Positions 47,952 through 64,000 of a stretch of 64,000 nucleotides of DNA are shown here, piece after piece. The notes under the pieces were generated by a model. That model did no database searches. It was not told the origin of the DNA and worked only from the letters and a program-made list of their open reading frames with translations. The DNA comes from Corylus avellana (Eukaryota; Streptophyta; Magnoliopsida; Fagales; Betulaceae), in assembly GCF_901000735.1 (NCBI RefSeq), contig NC_081547.1, positions 28,507,382-28,571,381 of the forward strand, in the 5' to 3' direction. The number at the start of each line of letters is the position of its first letter. The first letter of the stretch is position 1. Both the position numbers and the translations under genes were made by a program.

Positions 47952-49121
47952 ATGGCTCCTTCTCTCTCCTCCTCCTCCTTCTTCACCCTCGCACTCTCCT
48001 TCCACTTCCTCTCTCTCCTCCCAACCACCACCTCGCTCACCAACCTGGGCGTCACCTACTTCACCCCCGTAACCATGCCCAAGCCGCCGCCACAGGACCA
48101 CATCCCCGCCGCTGTCTCCTCCCTCGGCCTCACCGCCATCCGCATCCTGAGCCCCGACCCAGCCCTCACCCGCGCCTTCACCTACACAAACACCACCCTC
48201 ATTCTCACCATTCCCAACCTCTTCGTCCCGCCTATCGCCGCCAACCGCTCCAACGCCCTCCGCTGGCTCTACATCCACGTCGTCCCCTTCTACCCGCGCG
48301 CCAAGATCGCCGCCATCTCCGTCGGCAATGACTTCCTCTCCGCCTCCCCACCTGGCGCTCTCTCCTCCGCATCCCTCCTCCTCCCCGCCATTCGCAACAT
48401 CCACCTGGCGCTCCGCGACCTCGGCATCCGTAGGATCTCCGTATCCACCTCCTTCTCCTTCGTGAACCTCGTCACGACGGCGTTTCCACCCTCCTCGGCC
48501 GAGTTCCGCCCCCCGGTCTCGGAGACTCTCATCAAGCCGTTGCTTCAGTTCCTCAGGGACACTAACTCCTCCTTCTTGATCAACATCTTTCCCTACAACG
48601 TGTACCGTTTGAACGCCGAGATTCCCATTGGGTTCGCTCTGTTCCAGAAACACTCGTTCAATTTTCGCGACGATTTGGTCACCGGCGTTCGATATCGGAA
48701 TCTTTTTGATATGATGGTCGATGCGGCGATTAGCGCCATGGCCGTGGCTGGATATGAGAACATTCCGGTGGTTGTGGCCGAGACCGGGTGGCCGAGCTCC
48801 GGCGGGGAAGCCAGTGAGGTCGATGCCAACCCAGCCTACGCCGAGATGTACCTTAAGGGCCTGGTGGCGCATTTGAGATCGGGAGTTGGAACGCCGTTGA
48901 GGAAGGAAGGAGTGGCGGAGGCTTACATATACGAGCTGTTCGACGATGAGGATCAGGCGATGAGTCGGCCTAAGCGGAACTGGGGGATTCTGCACCCCAA
49001 CATGACCAAGAAGTACAAGATTGACTTCTCTGGGTCACTCAGGACCGGTGAGGGGTATGCTTTGGTGAGAGTTGGGCTAATTTTCTTGGTCTTTGCTCTC
49101 TTGCATTTGCTCAGCTTTTGA
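47952..49121 (+). CDS. GH17 glucan endo-1,3-beta-glucosidase-like protein, probably GPI-anchored
   Basis: An intronless 389-residue protein: signal peptide (about 1-28), GH17 domain (about 31-350) and a C-terminal hydrophobic tail (about 369-389) preceded by small residues, as for GPI attachment; no X8 domain is seen. GH17 landmarks are NLGVTYFTPVT (a variant of the usual GVNYG start), LINIFPYNVY, VVVAETGWPSSG with the nucleophile Glu277, and NWGILHPNM near the end. The family's proton-donor motif VGNE reads VGND here: Asp127 (codon GAC, 48330-48332). A one-carbon-shorter acid may reduce or abolish hydrolysis. Family members act on callose in walls and plasmodesmata. The 5' half is strongly GC-rich with C-ending codons, unlike its neighbours, which also creates a long antisense open frame. 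Confidence 0.9.
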   Translation: MAPSLSSSSFFTLALSFHFLSLLPTTTSLTNLGVTYFTPVTMPKPPPQDHIPAAVSSLGLTAIRILSPDPALTRAFTYTNTTLILTIPNLFVPPIAANRSNALRWLYIHVVPFYPRAKIAAISVGNDFLSASPPGALSSASLLLPAIRNIHLALRDLGIRRISVSTSFSFVNLVTTAFPPSSAEFRPPVSETLIKPLLQFLRDTNSSFLINIFPYNVYRLNAEIPIGFALFQKHSFNFRDDLVTGVRYRNLFDMMVDAAISAMAVAGYENIPVVVAETGWPSSGGEASEVDANPAYAEMYLKGLVAHLRSGVGTPLRKEGVAEAYIYELFDDEDQAMSRPKRNWGILHPNMTKKYKIDFSGSLRTGEGYALVRVGLIFLVFALLHLLSF

Positions 49122-49763
49122 TACTCTGTTTCTTCGGTGACGGCCTGCATTTGAAAGCTCCTTTGAGTAATGGGATTTCGTTGCGGGTTGTTGATGCATG
49201 CTGATCTCTTTGCTGTAAAGATCGATGATACATTCTTTGTCTCTGTCGGCTCAGGTTTTCCGGTTTCTTTCCGGAAGCTGGTGACCCTAACTCTCTCTTC
49301 ATGCATATATAGATGCCTAAAAGCTCTCTATTCGAGTTGGTGATCGATGTACATTTGATAAAAAGAATTCAATTGAAATGTGGTTTATGTTTCGCACTAA
49401 AATTCTGTGTTCTTGTATTATCATTTTAAGCATGACTTACTAGTGCTAAAGCATACTAACTGTGATTACCTACCTTCCTTCAACTCTGCAATGGCTGCAG
49501 TTGGGTAACCAAAAAATATGATTTCTGTGTTAATGGCTTCTGGATATTTGTTCCATGCTTAATGCATGTAATAATGCATTCAACGCGAAGGGATCCTTCC
49601 TATTTGCTCATTCTTCACGTATTGCTAATCTTTAGTCCTTTTCACACGTGGCAAAATCTTAGACCCTAGCTCACAACCTTGGGCTTCTTTTTTAAATATA
49701 ATTAGGTTAGATTTCTCAGTTTTGCTAATTTTAAGTTTTTAACCATGCCCTCATCTTCTTTTC

Positions 49764-49794
<31 letters not shown>

Positions 49795-51567
49795 TTTGGT
49801 GGCATTTTATGATGTGACCTTTTTTTTGATTCATCGAAATATGTGAATGGCCCGATGAGTCGCAAAATTATTGAATATGAAGAATATTCTGTTATAAAAG
49901 TTATTGAAAAGTTAGAGAAAGAGAGTGATTTGATAACGAATTAAACCTTAATTATCGCTTTGATAGGGTTGAATCTTAAAAATTGATTTAATAAAGCGAT
50001 GAAAAGGGCCTATGTGAATACTATTACATCAAATAAAAGAGATGAAAATATAGTTCACAGCTTTACTGGTTGATACAGTCTTTTTCCAAAAAGGGCAAAA
50101 AAAAAAAAAAAAAATTCCACCTAATAGTCATTTTATCTCCAAAAAATCATCTTAGGCCACGTCCTTGTATTTGGGCCTTTTCCTTTTTTTCATTTATGTT
50201 CTGAGTGGCCCAAAAAGTAAGAAAGGGAAATGGCTTAAAGTAGTTCATGTCCCCGCAAAAATCTTCAGCCTCAGGTCTTTTCTTTGTTTCACTCCCTGTT
50301 TTCGCGTTTGAGGAGCGCTCAGGAACTGCCATCACCTTTCTTCTCAAAGCTCGGTCCGGACAAACATGCGGTCCTTTTGAATGCAGGTATTTCTTCTTTA
50401 TGCAAAAATCTGCAAAATGGGTTTCTTTCTGATTGCTTATCTAATTCATATAGCTTACTTTGAGGACTGGCGCAATGGCTCTTTTTTTTTTTTTTTTTTT
50501 TTTTGTTCCACTATTGATTCATAGAATGATACAATTTGTCAATTTATAAGATCACTCCATTTGAGATTCATGGAGATTGTTTCAGACATACAAACACACA
50601 TAGAGACATTTATGTATATATGTGAAAACAAATGGGAAATTGTGTGTAGGAGTCCCACAATCTCTCTCTCTTTAGGCTTTGCTTTGGGTTAAGCCTATGC
50701 CTCCACCTGGGTATTGAAGTCTTCAATTTTTCATTACATGGGTCCAAAAATGTTGTTGATCTGAAACCCAAGTTCTTATGAGGTTTATTCATTTCTTCTA
50801 GTCGGGTTTTTTATTTTTTATTTTATTTTATTTTATATATGTTTCAAAATATAATAAAAAATAAAAAATTATTAGGATTCCAGTGTTATCTATGAACCCT
50901 ACAGGGGAGAACATAACTATAGTTGTTTGCTAAGGTAGCCGTTAATTATCCGAGTCTAAATTATTTTAATTGTTTCAAATTTTTTTATTATTTTAATTTT
51001 CTTTTTTGAGTCTTTTTCTCCTAGCGCTCTATATATATTGCAAAGTTGGCTGGTTTTATGGTAGACTATTAACTCGACATGGTAAGAAATTCCCAGGTTT
51101 CCAACTTTTAGTTACTCTTTCTATTTGTCAATACTTCAGCAATGATAGTCTTTTGGGTTCTTAGCTGTTGAAATCTGATAGTACTTGCAAAGAAGGGTAC
51201 ATTTCTTGTGTATAAGTTATTTTTAGTTTTACCTGCAAGGGTTAGCTTGAATGGTTACTCGTTTGGTGTAAATACGACGAGCTCAGCTGTTCGAGTCTCC
51301 TCAATTACCCAATACACGGTTGTTACGGGCGAGATTGTGTATCCAGGGTTTATCCAACAACGATGGGTCTCAAAGGGGCCCTGCCTTGAAGGGGTTCCTC
51401 ATCATTTTTTTTTTTAAAAAAAAGGTTCTTTTTAGTTTCAAAATTATTTCGCGTTCATTTAATTTTTGCTAATTTTTAAATACATTGTGGATGTGGTTTG
51501 AATTTGGGCCGGGGGATCACAGTGATAGTGAATTGGTTAGGGTTTTTACTGATATTTTAATTCTATC
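49122..51567. other. Intergenic region with possible leader of the Myb/SANT-like gene
   Basis: It contains the GH17 3' UTR, a TA microsatellite (about 49766-49790), poly-A (50097-50114) and poly-T (50481-50504) runs and a SINE-like element (51228-51425). A pyrimidine-rich, moderately GC-balanced part at 50220-50400 could be a 5' UTR exon of the downstream gene; I cannot prove it. Confidence 0.4.
51228..51425 (+). mobile_element. SINE-like element upstream of the Myb/SANT-like gene
   Basis: GTTAGCTTGAATGGTTACTC resembles a Pol III A box and CTGTTCGAGTCTCC a B box, about 40 bases apart. The unit runs on to a T run followed by an A run near 51407-51424. Layout and size fit a tRNA-derived plant SINE. 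Confidence 0.5.
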
Positions 51568-53184
51568 ATGCATGTGGAGTCTACCAGAAGAATTGCAATT
51601 GAAGAAAGTATGTCTCACTTACCAACTGGAAAAGCCACATGGACACCTGCCTTCCACAAAATATTTCTTGATTTATGTATTGAACAAACATTAAAGGGTA
51701 ATAAGCCTGGGACGCATTTTACTAAGGAGGGTTGGAGGAATATCGTCGAATCATTTTATGAAAAGACTGGTTCGATGTATGATAAGAAACAAATGAAGAA
51801 TCACTGGTCATTAACCAAGGAACAATGGAAAGTCTGGATTAAGCTGATCGGTGATAGTAGTATGAAATGGGATCCAGAAACCAAGCTATTGGGTGCTAGC
51901 AACGAAGACTGGACCAACTATATAAAGGTAGGATTACTCACTTCACAGTGTGTAATGGTATATTAGTACAGACTGCTGAATGTTCTTGACGTATTCCAGA
52001 TTTGTGATAACATAGTGGTTTTGTCATAGGCAAACCCAGAAGCTGCACAATTTCGATATAAGGAACTCCAGTTTACTGACAAATTGGAAATTGTTTTTGA
52101 TGGAACAATAAATGCTGGAGACATTGAAGCTTCGTCTAGGCGTAAGAGGCAGAATGGTAGTTTGACCTCCTCGCTTTTGCGCAGGAAAGAGCAAATAATA
52201 ATGACACCAGATTGGAAGAATGAGCATCTATGTGATGATGAAACGAGGAGTGCTCTTATGGTTCAGTCTACTCAGGGCACAACAATTGCAAGTGAACAAA
52301 GTATGTCTAGCTCATCCCCTCGAAGGGCAAAAGCCATTTGGACGCCTGCCACCCACAAAATATTCATTGATCTATGTCTAGAACAGACATTAAAGGGGAA
52401 TAAACCAGGAACACATTTTACTAAGCAGGGTTGGAGCAACATTGTTGAATCATTTCAGAAAAAAACTGGTCTGGATTATGAAAGATTACAACTAAAGAAT
52501 CATTGGGATATTACTAAGGAACACTGGAAAGTCTGGTCTAAGCTAATTGGCACTAGTAGTATGAAGTGGGATCCTAACACCAACCAATTTGGTGCAAGTG
52601 AAGAAGACTGGGAAAATTATTTACAGGTTTGCTTAATGAATGAACTATAGCTGTTTCTATTTAATTTAAAAACTTAGGGAGGATCTGCATGAATTTTAGA
52701 TTGATTGTTGCAGGCAAACCCAGAAGCCGCACAATTCCGCTTTAGGGAACTTGAGCTTGCTGACAAACTGGAGACCATCTTTGATGCAATGACAGTTATT
52801 GGAGAGTTCGAACCTGCTAGTCAGCGTAGGAAGTATAATGATGCTTTGACAACATCTTGGTTACATTACAAAGAACCAGCTATACCGAAGCCAGATGAGA
52901 AAACTGAGCCACTCTATGATGCTGTTGAATCAAGAGATGCTGTAATGATTCAGAGAAGTGCTCAAAGAGTTCCATCTACACAGGGCAAACTCAGTTACAG
53001 CATTGGGGAGTGCATCGACTGTCTTGATGGGATGGAGGAAATTGAACAAGGAAGTGACCTCTACTTGTTTGCCTTGGACATATTCCTGAAGAAGGAATAC
53101 AGGGAAGTTTTTCTTCAACTTAAGAAACCTAGTGTAAGGATTGCATGGTTGCAGCGCTTGCAATCACTTGGTCCACCTTTGTAA
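51568..53184 (+). CDS. Protein with two Myb/SANT-like modules (LIMYB-like)
   Basis: Three exons close in phase: 51568-51927, 52030-52626 and 52714-53184, giving 475 residues. Module 1 (about 20-200) and module 2 (about 222-400) have the same order: a Myb/SANT-like DNA-binding domain (TWTPAFHKIFLDLCIEQTLK, GNKPGTHFTKEGW, KQMKNHWSLTKEQWKVW) followed by ANPEAAQFR and a charged linker. In both, the intron falls right before ANPEAAQ. The C-terminal 60 residues (IGECIDCLDGMEEIEQGSDL onward) resemble the tail of the plant L10-interacting MYB-domain family, a group related to transposase-associated Myb/SANT proteins. Probable nuclear DNA-binding protein; targets unknown. The start at 51568 is the first in-frame ATG; an alternative ATG is 14 codons in. 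An upstream non-coding exon is likely. Confidence 0.85.
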
Positions 53185-53931
53185 TACCATGCTTTTTCCT
53201 TTTTCTTTGGTGCGGATAATAGGTAGTTTTTGGATATGAGTAGCAATTATAAAGTGGTTGTTCTGTACAGTCAAATGGTGGAAGATTTGTATTTTATGTG
53301 CTTACACATTGAATTATGTAGTGGTCTTTCTATATGAGCATTTAATCATTAATTGTATGCTTACTGTAATTTTTATCTAATCGGCTGAAAGCTAGCATGA
53401 TTTGCACTTTTCACTTCATAATAGCTGCACGGTATATAAAGCTGGATTCCCAAGGCTTCTTGAATAAAAGAATATTTGTCCTTAAAAGAACGTAATTTTT
53501 TATATGCATTTTTAAAAAATGTATATAAGAATCACATGTTCTATTAAAAATGCATGTAGAAATCATATGTTTTGAAGATAGATGAAAGTTTAACAAGTTC
53601 TTCAACTTAGTTTGAAGGAAAACTGTCCTTTTGTGAATGCCATTGCCCTCTTCCACTCTGTTCTTTCATGCACAAAACCTCTCCCCAACTTGATAGCCCT
53701 GCCATTTATTCTCATTCTCACGTACTGCTAATTGTTGCAAGCAGCAGCAGCAGCAAGATTTTGGTTGAATTCTTCATTAATTTCTAAGCGAACTCACATA
53801 AGACATAAACTTAATGAACAGTAATAATCATAAAGTAAAAATCTGATGTGGCTGAACAGAGTTTACAATCTAAGACTCTCAAAGGATTAATACAAGAACA
53901 AAAATCCGACAGTTCCACCTTTGAACATGAT
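53185..53931. other. Gap between convergent genes
   Basis: This holds the 3' UTRs of the Myb/SANT-like gene and the phosphatase-like gene and a possible foldback relic at 53474-53640. No gene is seen. Confidence 0.5.
53474..53640. repeat. Possible diverged member of the 17190/27880 foldback family
   Basis: The right end AGTTTGAAGGAAAACTGTCC resembles AGTTTGAAAGAAATTTCTGT at 28084-28103. The left side has ATTTGTCCTTAAAAGAAC. Internal ATGCATTTTTAAAAAATGTA is palindromic. Pairing of the two arms is weak. Confidence 0.35.
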
Positions 53932-56453
53932 CTATTCTGGAACAGATTTCCCAATTTGACGCTCCAAATTGTAATATATAGCATTCGGAAGCTTAAAAAT
54001 ACGCTTTCCTAAATATGGGCCTGTTAAAGCATCCATGTGGCTGCTTATCACACCTGCTATATGGAAGCCAGATTTCTGCATCACTGCCCTTCGTCTGGAA
54101 AAGTATTCACAGCTATCCATATGCACTTCATCATCCGATCTGCATCAGCGCCAACTAGTTAAACCGACGGCATTGGTGGCATCAAATATGAAATGCAGTT
54201 TCAAGGTACCATACGCCCAACTAAGCAAAAAGAAATAGACAATCACCTAACAGACTTGGAAGATATTTTATTGGCATGCTTCATTGGAGATTTATATGTA
54301 GCTACTAAGTTATGGGCAGGGCACAAAATTTCTCTCGTCTCATAAATAGTTTGATACCATCGAAAAATTCAACCAGTAAGTTTCGAGAAATATTTCGTAT
54401 GAGAGAACAATATTCAAAAATGCTCACTGGGTAATCTCAATTGCTTTCTCCATCACAACAGTCCTGATAATGAAACATTCAAACCCCTCCCTCCTCTCTT
54501 TTGCAATATCAACTCCTCAAAAACAATTCATAATGTACCACAACATTATGTAGAAATAAATAGCCTTGCATGTAGTCTATGACATCGATTTGCATATGGA
54601 AGACTACAACCGCAATTACCAGATTATAATAAAAATTAAAGACAAAGAAGCCTTGAACTTTTTCTGCTAAAAACCTGATAATTAGCAATTTGACCTAAAG
54701 AGTTTAAAGAAATGAACATAATAACAATACCTCATAATCAATGAAGTCCAACCACTATATCCTGCAGAAAGAAGATGCCCTACAGTGGCATTCTGTTGTC
54801 TCTGAGACTTTCTTGATAACAAAATTAAAGGCCACCCACTAGCTTGAAGTTTCATGTATAATCTAAAGATAAGCAGGTGCTTCAGATGCTTAGCCTCTTC
54901 AATACAATCACTACAACTGAACTGATCAAATCTGTACCAAACAGAAACATTTTAGTCTCAAGTCAAATATAACAACATAGATCGAGATTGGAAAGGCATT
55001 AGATATGAATTTTCTACAATAGGAGTTAAATCAATATCAGATATAACGAAATTTCTGAATTTGAACACTAGAGCAACATTTCTAGGTTAAGAGACCCATA
55101 GAAATAACCATTTCTTCCTGCCTTGTGGCGGAGGGCTTAAGTGCAGATTTTAATTTCAAGATATAAAACGAGGGTGGCAAACGGAGCTGGTAGCACATGA
55201 AAATTTAAAACAAGGTAAGTTGCTTTGCTATTCCATTTTCCAGAGTATATGTCCTCCCTTAAAAAACATTAGCAATAGCACAAAGAACCATTGCAATCAA
55301 GGGAAAAAGACAAAGAGGGGCACTTATTAAGAAATATATATAAAAAAGAAAATAAAATAAAAAGAGGGCATTAAATGGGAAGAAGCGAGGGGAAATAAGC
55401 AAAGAAATGGCAGAACTTCGGTTTCAAATGTTCAGTAATTGTAATAGACAAAAGATGTTCATTTTCTTTAGGAGACTTGTGACTGACTTGAACGGGCACT
55501 TTAGGACAACCAACTTAACTGTACATGAGGACAATAACATGTTAAAGAACTCTAAGTGGAGTTAAAGATCCAACATGTGAACACCAATCAAAACCTGACA
55601 TGAAATCGGGAAAATACATAACAGAAGACGTGAAATATTAAAAGAAAATTACCTGTGCATTAATGGATTGATATGGTGAAGATTTGAGGAAAGAATGTCA
55701 TCTATGTCAATTAATACAACATCCAGAACATTGTTTAGCGGCATAATGCTACTGAAATAGTTCTCAACCACCAGCATAGTAGCATTTAAATCTCTCGCAT
55801 ATTGACCTACTCTAATATACTGGCTAGCAAAATCCCTGCAAATTGAAGGGAATTCATCTGCTTCCAAGCTGTTGAGCTCTGCATACAGAGCAAAAATCTT
55901 GCAATCATTGTAATCATCACTTGGTTTCTGAATTTCAACAACTCCTGAACTCTTACTTTGGCAAGATTGCAACATTACTGTTAATGCAATCAGCAAAGTG
56001 ATTAATAAAACCCCAACAGTTACAAGGCCAGCAATGAAGATTGTTGCAGCAAAAGATGTCATGTAGAACCCTGACTCCATCACATAACGACTTCCCATCT
56101 CCGTGCCTAAGGAAAATGAATGGGATTGGAAGTTTATCAAAATTAAGCCCAAAATATTAGTAAAAACATAATTTAGCCTCAATTATAACATGTCAAATAG
56201 TCTAACAATTGCAGGCTATTTTTGAATCAGCGCAAGAAGCTCATTATCCAACTTCACATTGATGGTTCATCAGTTTCATACAAATTTCAACTTTGAAAAC
56301 AAATTTAAAGAGAGCTTAAGGTCTTAGGTCCATGGTGAGAACACTCTGAAAAGAAATGACAAGCAAGAGAAGGTATCACATACCGGAATTTTCTCTATTG
56401 GAGAGACTCCGCGCGGAGTACTCCCGCTCCATTTGATGGCCATATGCAGACAT
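53932..56453 (-). CDS. Membrane-anchored HAD-type (subfamily IIIB) acid phosphatase-like protein
   Basis: Four exons close in phase: 56453-56384, 56106-55653, 54931-54731 and 54139-53932, giving 310 residues. A short N-terminal tail is followed by one transmembrane helix (about 40-69) and a HAD fold. Motif I is [13 protein letters not shown] with the DxDD core at residues 157-160, followed by the cap-region words [20 protein letters not shown] and the core words [20 protein letters not shown] and [20 protein letters not shown]. The layout matches plant HAD subfamily IIIB acid phosphatase-like proteins related to vegetative storage proteins, but with a membrane anchor in place of a signal peptide. 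Substrate unknown. A 5' UTR intron is likely: acceptor ATTACAG near 56540 and donor CCG|GTACTC near 57420, with the leader exon up to about 57540. Confidence 0.82.
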
Positions 56454-56539
56454 GGTTTCTAACTCAATCAGCAATCATTGGCCACAATTAGTATGCACAG
56501 AAAATTCTTTCGATCCCTTCTGGAAGATAGAAGGCCACC

Positions 56540-57047
56540 TGTAATCACAAAAATCAAACTCAGTCAAGCACCAGCCTCATTTGAGCGATACAGTCATAAA
56601 TATGGAGGAATAAGTACTCTTATAACTTAAACATTAACATCTGAACGAAAACATAACTTACAATCAGCTTCATTTACCATGCTAAGAGCTATTATATTAT
56701 TACCCCATCTCAATTTCTTTGACTATAACATTTATACCAGAAAACAAAGAGAATTTTTTCCATCTCAAAATAGATGATATGATTTCAAATGACACAATTA
56801 TTAAAATAAATAAATAAATATAATGATCATCCTAAAATTTTGATAAGTATATTATTTAAAAAATAATAATAATAATTAGAATAATATTGAAAAATCGAAA
56901 AAGTATGAACTTCTATTTTTGTTAAGTTTCATATATTCAGAGACATCATAAACGTTATCATCCGAGTGATTAAGTAGAAATTGTTATAGACCTTCTCATC
57001 CTACGCGGCTAAAATAATACAGAGACCAATTGCAATGAGCCAAAAAG

Positions 57048-57080
<33 letters not shown>

Positions 57081-58947
57081 CAATTTTCTAACAAAATTAT
57101 ACTTTCTCAGATCTCTACCTTATTCAATATAGGCCCAGCAGTCTAATTTCCAGCACCCAACCAGAGAAAATACATTGAACTTGACCATTTTTAACCACGT
57201 GATCATCCATCACAATACAAACAACATAAAATCATGAACTGGGTCCCTAAGACACTGAGCTGATCATGTCATCGCATTGGTCAAAAGAAAATAAAAAACT
57301 GAGATAAACCCACTTCTTTTCTTCTCCAGCAAAGTTTGTTCCAACAAAACTCCATAAGTCACTGAGTAAAACAGACACTAGAAGCTAACCAATCAATCAA
57401 AACTAAAGCGAGAGAGTACCGGAGAGAGACATTGATGAAGAGGTGATTTCTGGAAGAGGGCAGACGATAAGAAGAAGTAAGCACTAGAAAACTCCAGGAC
57501 AGATATTTCACCATTATCTCTCTCTCCCTCTGTCGGTCTCTCTCAGGAACGAAGCTTCCTTTTCAGGATTTTTTTTTTTTTTTTTCCATTATTGATTGAG
57601 AGGTGCCTGAAAATGCTTTTCAAACTTGTTGATGATGCGGACATGAACGGTCCAGATTAAAACAATTGCATCCAGTGTAAAATATACAGGATCGCGATCC
57701 CGATCCTATCACGATGTCTGTAGTGGGGACTCCTTACGAAAATGATGTATAGCTAACCGAGATTCCGATTTTCAATTTTCCGATCCTATTGCCTCTTTCT
57801 TTTTTTTTTTTTCTTTTTTTTTGACCTACAATCCCTCTACGTCAAATTGTCTAAATTATATACAACTTAAGTTTACAAGGTCAATTGTTCATAATCTCCT
57901 ATTTGTGATCCTAAAATTCCACATTTTAAGTGTTGAAGTAAAACTATGGCTCGAATGGTTTTCGTTCGTTTAAATCCCTCTTAGGCAGTTCCTGCGGGTT
58001 GGTGTTACTATAGTCATACCCCAGATAGAATAGCTACAATTAATCTCTCCTTCTAACTTTTTTTTATTAAAAAAAAAAAAACTTTAATGGCACCTTTTTT
58101 TTTTTTTTCCCTTCTTTTTTTGACCACCAGTCCACCCTTTACTTAACGGGTTTGTGATTTGATTATGGACTTTCTTTTGGACTCAATCTATCAGCAAACT
58201 GACCTTATGTCTTTTTCCTAAACCTTTCAAAATTAAAGTAACCAAAATCAAGCTTATGGATCAAGTTACGTTAGTTTACACCAAACAAATCCATTTGGAC
58301 AACAAAAGGTTTGCTCAGTGGAACAGGTTCGGATTTAAATTTTACATCTAACAATATAGTCATATCATTTAAAATGATTAAAAATCGGATGTTATTCCAG
58401 GCTGTCTCATTTGGGAATATGATTTTCAAAGTTGGCAGTGTAATTATGTTAAGAAAACGTATAGGATTTCTCAGCACTACTTTATAATTCAATATTCAGA
58501 ATCTTGGTTTTGTCCCCTTCCCGAAAAATTAGCATTCAGACTACAGTAATCAAGAACCTACACTATTTTATAATGAAAAATAATTGGTGTTTCTCTATAT
58601 TTCACCCATCTTATCTTACAAATCAACCATTTAATTTTTGGAGGGGGGAGAGAACTAATATCACCGGCGTGAGAAAGATTATGATTATATTTGGATCAAA
58701 ATTGCCTACAAAATTTCGACCCACTTAGCCATTCAAACACATGAGAAACAATCAATTCAGTTACAGTTGCCCATTCTTTTATCAGGAGACAAATTATTCT
58801 TTTCCTCATTTCCGACAAAATTAACATTTCCAATAAATCACGTTTTACCTGATCATTGATTGATTTATGGGGCACTGAAGATTCGTCCAGTAGTGCAACA
58901 ATGCCCTGTAGTAAACCATTAAATACCTTGTTGAGCTCATTCAACTA
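56540..58947. other. Phosphatase-like leader intron and intergenic region
   Basis: 56540-57420 is the inferred 5' UTR intron and 57421-57540 the leader exon of the phosphatase-like gene. Beyond lie T runs (57570-57585, 57804-57822, 58098-58108), a SINE-like element (57945-58080) and the 3' flank of adenylosuccinate lyase. No other gene is seen. Confidence 0.45.
57945..58080 (+). mobile_element. SINE-like element
   Basis: ATGGCTCGAATGGTTTTCG resembles the A box of the element at 51228 (TAGCTTGAATGGTTACTC). It ends in T and A runs near 58060-58080. The B box is degraded (GTTTAAATCCC), so this is a weaker copy. Confidence 0.4.
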
Positions 58948-63866
<4,919 letters not shown>

Positions 63867-64000
63867 GAATCGCAACGAGACTATGCGTAAAGAGAGAGGG
63901 TTAGGCACAGAGAGCTCAAGCTCGAGGGTTTTCTTCGCGGTCTTTTTTGCTTTTTGGGTGGGTTCTGACTCGGATAGTGTAACCCTAGTTCGGGTTGGGA
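63867..64000 (-). promoter_or_regulatory. 5' flank of adenylosuccinate lyase
   Basis: This is the leader and promoter-proximal region, with a telo-box-like AACCCTAG at 63981-63988, common in plant housekeeping and ribosome/nucleotide-synthesis genes. The window ends here, so the promoter is incomplete. Confidence 0.45.

Noticed and set aside
47928..48995. A 355-residue antisense open frame opposite the GH17 gene
   Set aside because: It exists because the GC-rich GH17 coding sequence lacks antisense stops. Its composition is Gly/Glu/Val-biased with no family resemblance, whereas the sense strand has a clear GH17 protein.
58696..58944. An 82-residue minus-strand frame just after the adenylosuccinate lyase stop
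   Set aside because: It lies in the 3' UTR region with no splice link and no recognisable homology, although its helix-like composition made me look twice.

Overview
This is nuclear DNA from a flowering plant: AT-rich intergenic space, genes split by GT-AG introns, dispersed repeats, and plant-specific families (WLIM2-type LIM protein, ProT transporter, plastid-targeted adenylosuccinate lyase, plant O-fucosyltransferase family, GPI-type GH17). Gene structures and repeat style suggest a woody eudicot, probably a rosid; the exact taxon is a guess. No prokaryotic, organellar or viral segment was seen.

Layout. 1-8.1 kb: an intronless membrane-anchored legume-lectin-like protein (638-1732), then about 6.4 kb of repeat-rich intergenic DNA with two foldback elements and a collapsed LTR-retrotransposon remnant. 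8.2-12.2 kb: a seven-exon proline/compatible-solute transporter (ProT). 13-15.5 kb, minus: a YOS1/IER3IP1-like small ER-Golgi protein with introns in both UTRs. 16.8-21.3 kb, minus: a nine-exon O-fucosyltransferase-like protein, divergent from ribosomal protein eL33/RPL35A (22.1-23.2 kb, plus). 25.7-26.0 kb: the 5' two exons of an NDC1-like plastid type-II NAD(P)H dehydrogenase, cut off beside a foldback repeat. 29.0-32.2 kb: a four-exon nucleotide-sugar/phosphate translocator. 33.5-36.9 kb, minus: two decayed gene copies, a truncated AATF/BFR2-like gene and a PCNA first-exon pseudogene. 37.7-40.5 kb, minus: WLIM2. 43.3-47.3 kb: an eight-exon TTI2-like protein of the TTT complex. 47.95-49.1 kb: an intronless GH17 glucan endo-1,3-beta-glucosidase-like protein with Asp at the usual proton-donor Glu. 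51.6-53.2 kb: a protein with two Myb/SANT-like modules. 53.9-57.5 kb, minus: a membrane-anchored HAD-type acid phosphatase-like protein. 58.9-63.9 kb, minus: a ten-exon adenylosuccinate lyase.

These are mostly unrelated housekeeping and membrane-transport genes; I see no operon-like or cluster logic. Exon boundaries were read by hand from splice sites and reading-frame continuity; in every multi-exon gene called intact the phases close exactly. I did not find a new biological system. The most interesting items are the broken gene copies, the GH17 substitution, related foldback elements shared between an intron and intergenic DNA, and the very short LTR-element remnant.
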